From Paracoccaceae bacterium (lineage in GTDB: Bacteria; Pseudomonadota; Alphaproteobacteria; Rhodobacterales; Rhodobacteraceae), in assembly GCA_028285485.1 (NCBI GenBank), contig JANQPC010000017.1, forward strand, positions 1 through 52,697: a DNA stretch of 52,697 bases. Direction: 5' to 3'. Below the pieces are notes generated by a model. It was given only the letters and a program-made list of their open reading frames with translations, searched no databases and was not told the DNA's origin. Shown here one piece after another: positions 47,663 to 52,697 of the stretch. Position 1 is the stretch's first letter. The number at the start of each line of letters is the position of its first letter. Position numbers and translations under genes: made by a program.

Positions 47663-49235
47663 CCTTACGGCGTTTCTCGGCGAGATACCCCGCGATCCGC
47701 GCCGCCTGCGCTTCATCGGCACGGAGGCCCAGCTTGGTGCGGCGCCAAAGGAAATCGTCTGCGGTGCGCACCCATTCGTGTTTTGCCACCCAGTCAAGCT
47801 CGCGCGCCGTGATCGTGGCGCCGAAATCTTCGCCAAGATCCGCCGCAGTGGCGGCATCGCCCAGCAGCGCCTTCGCCTCCGTCCCATAGGCGCGGGCGAG
47901 GCGGCGGGCCCAGGGGGCGGTGAGAAACGGGTAGGCCGCCTCAAGCTCCGCCACAAGCGCCGCGAACCCGTTCACGGGGAAATCGCCGCCGGGCAGCGCC
48001 ACACCCGCCGTCCAGGGCCCTGGCGTCCCGGGAAAGAAGGGAACGATTTTCTCAAGCGCGGATTCGGCGAGGCGGCGATAGGTGGTGATCTTGCCGCCGA
48101 AGATGTTGAGAAGCGGCGCGCCGCCCGCCTCATCCACCTTCAGAACATAGTCGCGCGTGGCGGCGGTGGCAGATTTGGCGCCGTCATCGTATAGCGGGCG
48201 CACGCCCGAATAGGCCCAGACGACATCCGCCTCGCCCACCGGCGACTTCAGATATTGTGATGCAAAGTCAAGGAGGTATTGTTTTTCCTCGGCAGTACAT
48301 TCCGGCGGAACGGCCGGGTCTGCATGTTCGGCATCGGTGGTGCCGATCAGGGTGAACTCACCTTCGTAAGGGATCGCGAAGATGATCCGCCCATCGGTGC
48401 CCTGAAAGAAGTAGCACTTTTCGTGGTCGAAGAGCTTCCGGGTAACGATATGGCTGCCGCGCACGAGGCGCACGCCCTCGCGGGCATTCGAACGCACGGT
48501 GCCGCGCAGGATATCGCCCACCCAGGGGCCCCCGGCATTCACAAGCATCCTTGCCTGCACATCGCGCAGAGCGCCGGTTTCTGTATCTTCCAGGGTGATC
48601 GCCCAGATCCCCCCCGCCCGCTCCGCCGCGGTGACCTTGGTGCGGGTCATGATCCGGGCACCACGCTGAGCCGCATCGCGCGCATTCAGCGCCACGAGGC
48701 GGGAATCCTCCACCCAGCAATCGGAATACTCATAGGCTTTCTGGAACTTGTCGTTCAGCGCCGCCCCCGCCGGATCGCGCGTAAGATCCAGCGTTGCCGT
48801 GCCCGGCAGGATCTTCCGCCCGCCCAGATGATCATACATGAACAGCCCGAGCCGGATCAGCCACGCGGGACGGCGACCCTTCATCCATGGCATGACAACG
48901 CCCAAAAGGCGCGAGGTGGGCGTATCGCTCTCAAACCGCATGTCGCGGTGGTAGGGCAGCACGAAGCGCATGGGCCAGCTGATATGCGGCATGGCTTTCA
49001 GCAAGACCTCGCGCTCTTCCAGCGCCTCGCGCACAAGGCGAAACTCGAAATACTCAAGGTACCGCAGCCCGCCATGAAATAGCTTGGTGGAGGCTGACGA
49101 GGTGGCCGAGGCAAGATCGTTCATTTCTGCCAAGCCAACGCTCAGGCCCCGGCCCGCGGCATCGCGCGCGATTCCGCAGCCGTTGATGCCGCCGCCGATG
49201 ATGAACAGATCGAAAGGTTTCGTTTCGTCAGACAT
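47631..49235 (-). CDS. glpD: Glycerol-3-phosphate dehydrogenase GlpD
   Basis: FAD-dependent, membrane-associated oxidation of glycerol 3-phosphate to dihydroxyacetone phosphate, feeding electrons to quinone. The N-terminal FAD-binding motif is FDLFIIGGGINGCGIARDAA; STKLFHGGLRYLEYFEFRLV and GVRPLYDDGAKSATAATRDY are typical GlpD segments. 534 residues, normal length. GGAAGG precedes the ATG. It overlaps glpR by eight bases, so glpR-glpD is an operon. Confidence 0.96.
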   Translation of the reverse strand: MSDETKPFDLFIIGGGINGCGIARDAAGRGLSVGLAEMNDLASATSSASTKLFHGGLRYLEYFEFRLVREALEEREVLLKAMPHISWPMRFVLPYHRDMRFESDTPTSRLLGVVMPWMKGRRPAWLIRLGLFMYDHLGGRKILPGTATLDLTRDPAGAALNDKFQKAYEYSDCWVEDSRLVALNARDAAQRGARIMTRTKVTAAERAGGIWAITLEDTETGALRDVQARMLVNAGGPWVGDILRGTVRSNAREGVRLVRGSHIVTRKLFDHEKCYFFQGTDGRIIFAIPYEGEFTLIGTTDAEHADPAVPPECTAEEKQYLLDFASQYLKSPVGEADVVWAYSGVRPLYDDGAKSATAATRDYVLKVDEAGGAPLLNIFGGKITTYRRLAESALEKIVPFFPGTPGPWTAGVALPGGDFPVNGFAALVAELEAAYPFLTAPWARRLARAYGTEAKALLGDAATAADLGEDFGATITARELDWVAKHEWVRTADDFLWRRTKLGLRADEAQAARIAGYLAEKRRKVTGPLETSSA

Positions 49236-50001
49236 GCGCGCCTTCCAGCGTCAGAACTTCGGTGCCACCCGCCGCGGCCGCCTCTTGGAAGGCGGCGGGC
49301 GGGCGGGCATCGGAGATGAAATGATCGAGATCGGAGATGTCGCAGATCCGCACCGGGGCGGTTCGCACAAATTTCGTGTGATCGGCCACCAGGATGCGGC
49401 GGCGGGCATTGGAGAGGATCGCACGGGCGACGGAGACCTCGCGGGCATCGAAATCGCAGATCGCACCATCGGGGTCGAGCGCCGAGGCGCCGATCACCGC
49501 CACATCCACCTTGTAGCGGGCGATGAACTCCACCGCATCTTCGCCCACGATGGCGCCGTCGCTTTGCCGCACGCTCCCGCCCACGAGGATCAGCTCGCGC
49601 GCATCCGTTCCCATCAAACTGTTGATAATGTTTATATTGTTGGAAAGCACCATCAGCCCGGCATGGCCCTTCAGCGCCTCGGCCACCTGTTCGGTCGTGG
49701 TGCCGATGTTGAGAGCCACCGAGCAGTTATCGGGGATCAGCGATGCCGCAAGCCGCCCCATTGCCGCCTTCGCCGCGGCGTTGGTGGAACGGCGTTCCTG
49801 ATAGGCGGGGTTTGCGGCGGAAGCGACGTGGCGGGCACCGCCATGCGTGCGCGCCAGAAGGCCGCGGCCCGCCAGATCGCGCAGATCGGCCCGCACCGTC
49901 TGGGTGCTGACGCCCAGCCGCGCGGCAAGCGCATCCACCTCAACCTGCCCGGCTTCGCGCAGGAGAGTGAGGATGGTTGTGTGGCGGCTGTCAGCAGGCA
50001 T
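49228..50001 (-). CDS. glpR: DeoR-family regulator, GlpR-like
   Basis: Likely repressor of glycerol 3-phosphate genes. N-terminal DeoR helix-turn-helix (ARLGVSTQTVRADLRDLAGR) followed by a sugar-phosphate sensing domain with ALNIGTTTEQVAEAL and LILVGGSVRQSDGAIVGEDA. 257 residues. Direct linkage to glpD supports the name. GGAGG precedes the start. The 59-base gap upstream has CTTTCA/TGAAAG (50019-50024, 50038-50043) and CGAAAG (50049-50054), possible operator half-sites. Confidence 0.88.
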   Translation of the reverse strand: MPADSRHTTILTLLREAGQVEVDALAARLGVSTQTVRADLRDLAGRGLLARTHGGARHVASAANPAYQERRSTNAAAKAAMGRLAASLIPDNCSVALNIGTTTEQVAEALKGHAGLMVLSNNINIINSLMGTDARELILVGGSVRQSDGAIVGEDAVEFIARYKVDVAVIGASALDPDGAICDFDAREVSVARAILSNARRRILVADHTKFVRTAPVRICDISDLDHFISDARPPAAFQEAAAAGGTEVLTLEGAHV

Positions 50002-50018
50002 GGCCTCCGATTACGCCG

Positions 50019-50054
50019 CTTTCACTATGCCGTCAAATGAAAGTCATGCGAAAG
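50019..50054. promoter_or_regulatory. Possible operator half-sites upstream of glpR
   Basis: CTTTCA (50019-50024) and TGAAAG (50038-50043) are inverted, and CGAAAG (50049-50054) repeats the second. They lie 18-53 bases upstream of glpR. A DeoR-type operator is possible, but the arms are short. Confidence 0.3.
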
Positions 50055-50060
50055 CTGGGC

Positions 50061-51638
50061 TTAGCCGAGCTTGCCGGCAAGCCCTGCCTCGATCAGCGCC
50101 ACACTCTCGTCCACCCCATAAAGCGCGATGAAACCGCCAAAGCGCGGGCCCTGGCTTGCGCCGAGGAGCACCTCGTAAAGCGCCTTGAACCAATCCCGAA
50201 GCGGTTCGAACCCATGTGCCTTGCCCACGGCGAAGACCATCGATTGCAGCTCTTCGGGATCGGCCGCGCCCTCCCAGGTGCGCAGCTTTCCCAACAGCTC
50301 TTCCATCGCCGCGCGTTCGCGATCATCCGGGGCCCGGTAGGTTTTGCCGGGTTTGACGAAATCGTTGTAGTAGCGCACGGCAAACCCCGCCGCCTCATCA
50401 AGATGCGGGTGGGTGGCGGGCGCGGCTTCCGGCGCATATCGCTGGATGAAGCCCCACATGGTTTCGGTATCCTCGGCGCCCGATACGCTTGCAAGGTTCA
50501 GAAGCATCGCGAACGGCACCACCATATCCGAGGCCGGTACGTTATGGCCGTGAATGTGGAAGCAGGGGTTGGCAAGCTTCTGCGCGGGCTCCTGGTCGGG
50601 ATAGGCCCGCAGCTGCTGGTGATACTCGTCAACCGCCTTCGGGATCACGTCGAAGTAGAGCCGTTTGGCCGTTTTGGGCTTTTGATACATGAAGTATTGC
50701 AGGCTTTCGGGCGCGGCATAGGTGAGCCACTCTTCCATCGACAGCCCGTTGCCCTTGGATTTGGAGATCTTCTGGCCCAACTCATCGTTGAAGAGCTCAT
50801 AGGTCAGCGTCTCCGGCGGCCGCTTGCCCAGCGCGCGGCAGATCTTGGTGGCCTGGGTCACGCTATCGATCAGATCCTTGCCGGACATCTCGTAATCCAC
50901 GCCCAACGCGGCCCAGCGCATCGCCCAATCAGGCTTCCACTGCATCTTCACGTTGCCGCCGGTAACCGGCAGTTCCACGCGCTCCCCATCAGGTTCTTCG
51001 TAAACGATCGTACCCTGCGCCACGTTGCGCTCCAGCGTGGGCACCTGCAGCACATGGCCCGTCTTCGGGCTGACCGGAAGAAAGGGCGAATAGGTCGCCC
51101 GCCGCTCGGCCCCAAGAGTGGGCAGCATGATCTCCATGATCTTGTCGAAGCGTTCAAGCGCGGTAAGCAGCATCTCGTCGAAACGGCCAGCGGTGTAATA
51201 GGCGGTGGACGAGGCAAATTCGTACTCAAAGCCGAAACTGTCGAGAAACGCGTTGAGCCGGGCGTTGTTGTGCGCGCCGAAGCTTTCATGTGTGCCGAAG
51301 GGATCGCGCACTTTCGTGAGCGGCAGGTGCAGATCCTGCGCCATCGCCTCCTGGTTCGGCACGTTGCCGGGCACCTTGCGCAACCCGTCCATATCATCCG
51401 AAAAGCAGATCAGCTTGGTGGGGATGTCGGAGATCACTTCGAACGCCCGGCGCACCATGGTGGTGCGCGCCACTTCGCCAAACGTGCCGATATGGGGCAG
51501 GCCCGAGGGGCCGTAGCCCGTTTCAAACAGCACGAAGCCCTTTTCGGGCGGCGTTTGCTCCACGCGTTTGAGCAGCCGGCGCGCCTCTTCAAACGGCCAG
51601 GCCTTGGCGTGCATCGCCGCGTCGCGCAGATCGGGCAT
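50061..51638 (-). CDS. lysS: Class I lysyl-tRNA synthetase
   Basis: Charges tRNA-Lys with lysine. The class I fold is shown by GYGPSGLPHIGTFGEVARTT, with the HIGH-like HIGT at about residues 49-52, and by QKISKSKGNGLSMEEW, with the KMSKS-like KISKS at about 290-294. 525 residues. This archaeal-type (LysK) enzyme replaces class II LysRS in many alphaproteobacteria. The start at 51638 is preferred because AGAGG is nine bases upstream, whereas it abuts the in-frame ATG at 51647. It stands apart from its neighbours functionally. Confidence 0.96.
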   Translation of the reverse strand: MPDLRDAAMHAKAWPFEEARRLLKRVEQTPPEKGFVLFETGYGPSGLPHIGTFGEVARTTMVRRAFEVISDIPTKLICFSDDMDGLRKVPGNVPNQEAMAQDLHLPLTKVRDPFGTHESFGAHNNARLNAFLDSFGFEYEFASSTAYYTAGRFDEMLLTALERFDKIMEIMLPTLGAERRATYSPFLPVSPKTGHVLQVPTLERNVAQGTIVYEEPDGERVELPVTGGNVKMQWKPDWAMRWAALGVDYEMSGKDLIDSVTQATKICRALGKRPPETLTYELFNDELGQKISKSKGNGLSMEEWLTYAAPESLQYFMYQKPKTAKRLYFDVIPKAVDEYHQQLRAYPDQEPAQKLANPCFHIHGHNVPASDMVVPFAMLLNLASVSGAEDTETMWGFIQRYAPEAAPATHPHLDEAAGFAVRYYNDFVKPGKTYRAPDDRERAAMEELLGKLRTWEGAADPEELQSMVFAVGKAHGFEPLRDWFKALYEVLLGASQGPRFGGFIALYGVDESVALIEAGLAGKLG

Positions 51639-51751
51639 CGGGAGCATCCTCTTGGTGCCGCAGCCCCTTGCCGCAGCAGCCCCGCTTCCTATTGCCGCCG
51701 CAGGGCGCGGTCAATATTTACAGCGTGCGAGCAGTGCAAAGGAAACGCCCC

Positions 51752-52174
51752 GTGAATGACTTAGCCCATGCCTGGACCCCGCAGGATTGCCTTGTGGCGG
51801 TGATGATCGCGGTTTCGGCCTCTGACGAGACGATCCGAACCTCCGAACTCGTGGCAATTGAGCGAATGGTGAACCACCTGCCGATCTTCGCCGGTTATGA
51901 TGGCGATCGGGTCACCATCGTTTCGCAAACCGTCTTTGATCTCTTCTCCGAGGAAGACGGGCTCGATGCGCTTTTCGGCCTCGTCCGCCAGAACCTTGAG
52001 GAACGGCTCTTTGAGACGGCCTATGCGATGGCCTGCGACGTGGCTGCCGCCGATGGCACGTTGCGGGAATCCGAACTCAGGCTTCTTGAGGAAATCCGCT
52101 ACGAGCTCAATATCGACCGGCTGCATGCCGCAGCCATCGAGCGCGGCGCCCGTGCGCGGCATCTGACCACCTGA
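51752..52174 (+). CDS. TerB-like protein
   Basis: A 140-residue, mainly helical protein. The layout CLVAVMIAVSASDETIRTSE at the start and AYAMACDVAAADGTLRESEL near the end is the internal repeat of the TerB/DjlA-like fold, with acidic D-x-x-x-x-x-E positions that can bind metal. A GTG start at 51752 is preceded by GGAAACG. Divergent from lysS. Function of TerB-only proteins is unclear; tellurite resistance should not be assumed. Confidence 0.7.
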   Translation: MNDLAHAWTPQDCLVAVMIAVSASDETIRTSELVAIERMVNHLPIFAGYDGDRVTIVSQTVFDLFSEEDGLDALFGLVRQNLEERLFETAYAMACDVAAADGTLRESELRLLEEIRYELNIDRLHAAAIERGARARHLTT

Positions 52175-52247
52175 TTATCGGCGCTTTTTGCGCGGCGTTA
52201 AGGTCTCCACGATACGCCTCGGCACCGGGGGAGATCGAAGGTGATCC

Positions 52248-52697
52248 TTGCAGAATCGAGCGCTGCTTCTTGCGGGGCTTGCCGGTTTGGCTGTTCTGGC
52301 CGGTGTCTGGCGCGTCGATTACACCGCTCAGCTTCAGCGACAGGCGGATGCGGCCGCGCAACACGAACGCAACGCCGCGCGGGCCGCGGCGATCGTGGCC
52401 AATCGGGTCAGCGCGGTTACAAGCCTTCTGCGCGACACCGGGAATATCGTTGCCGAGGCGCACCTTACGGCAGGCAGCAGCACGGCGGTTTTTGACAGGT
52501 TCATTTCCGGCGGCGGCATCCTGATCCGGCATCCGGAGATCGACGCCATCGCCTTTACGCGCTTCGTGCCCGAGGAAGATGTTGCGCGCGTGACAGAGGA
52601 AATCAACGCCGACCTGGCGCGCAGCCGCGCCGGCCACGGGCGGTTTCAGCCCCGCCCCGCATCCGCTCTCGGCCACCGGGTGATGGTGGAACTGATC
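52248..52697 (+). CDS. CHASE-domain membrane protein, N-terminal part (cut by window edge)
   Basis: Open from a TTG at 52248 to the window end (150 codons). It has an N-terminal membrane helix (ALLLAGLAGLAVLAGVW), a helical coiled part (LQRQADAAAQHERNAARAAA) and a periplasmic segment with HPEIDAIAFTRFVPEEDVAR that matches the CHASE sensory domain. CHASE proteins are usually histidine kinases or cyclic-di-GMP enzymes; the output domain is outside the window. An AAGGTG sequence precedes the start. TTG is inferred because no ATG fits. Confidence 0.65.
   Translation, partial: MQNRALLLAGLAGLAVLAGVWRVDYTAQLQRQADAAAQHERNAARAAAIVANRVSAVTSLLRDTGNIVAEAHLTAGSSTAVFDRFISGGGILIRHPEIDAIAFTRFVPEEDVARVTEEINADLARSRAGHGRFQPRPASALGHRVMVELI

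Noticed and set aside
49977-51755. A 592-codon plus-strand frame over lysS
   Set aside because: The minus strand encodes a clear class I lysyl-tRNA synthetase with HIGT and KISKS; the plus frame is its complement shadow.
1-52697. Insertion sequences, transposases or prophage genes
   Set aside because: No transposase, integrase or phage structural protein was recognised in any plausible coding frame; the rearrangement near 41,965 shows no IS ends that I can see.

Overview
The window is from a GC-rich alphaproteobacterium, most likely a Rhodobacterales (Roseobacter-group) species. The evidence is a single compact flagellar locus carrying alphaproteobacterial components (MotE-like, MucR/Ros zinc finger, an FtcR/CtrA-type regulator, an SltF-like flagellar transglycosylase), CtrA-type TTAA-N7-TTAA boxes, and a class I lysyl-tRNA synthetase. 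The species assignment is inference from gene content; no database was searched.

Region 1 (1-37,740) is almost wholly flagellar. On the minus strand from the left edge: flagellin (partial), an FlgN-like chaperone, a FlgJ-like rod protein and flgI; then an FtcR/CtrA-like regulator on plus; flgE-flgK-flgL on minus; and a large periplasmic MotC-like protein. Plus strand: flgF-flgG-flgA-flgH and a FliL-like periplasmic gene. Minus strand: an alternative sigma factor followed by fliK and flgD, an unknown 225-residue protein, motB, mucR and an unknown tail-anchored protein. Plus strand: motA, a small exported protein, a FliJ-like coiled coil, a J-domain-like protein and a GntR regulator. Minus strand: fliF-fliH-fliN-fliP-fliG. 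Plus strand: fliL-fliM-DUF6468-like-motE. Minus strand: flgB-flgC-fliE-fliQ-sltF-flhA-fliR-flhB, with fliI divergent. Basal body, hook, export apparatus, C-ring and stator are nearly complete; flagellin modifiers, the filament cap and chemotaxis genes are not in the window.

The divergent flagellar promoters share an AT-rich element, TTATTCTTG or close variants, as inverted or direct repeats (2221-2245, 8807-8849, 15296-15341, 19363-19391, 27460-27497, 36383-36417). Four CtrA-type boxes precede fliC, flgE, the sigma-factor gene and fliF. Together with the FtcR/CtrA-like regulator and the sigma factor encoded among these genes, this suggests a locally encoded regulatory hierarchy. It is the most interesting system in the window.

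Region 2 (37.8-40.5 kb) is sparsely coding: a small membrane protein, a XRE regulator with an operator-like repeat, strong hairpins, and a short unit of two overlapping small reading frames ending in a terminator-like hairpin (40,199-40,426). Region 3 (40.5-47.7 kb) holds a DMT-family transporter and a surface-glycan island: an apparently truncated methyltransferase-like gene, two glycosyltransferases, an unusual FkbM-FkbM-fucosyltransferase-like fusion and another methyltransferase-like gene. Region 4 (47.6-52.7 kb) is ordinary housekeeping: glpD, glpR, a class I lysyl-tRNA synthetase gene, a TerB-like gene and the start of a CHASE-domain membrane protein cut by the window edge.
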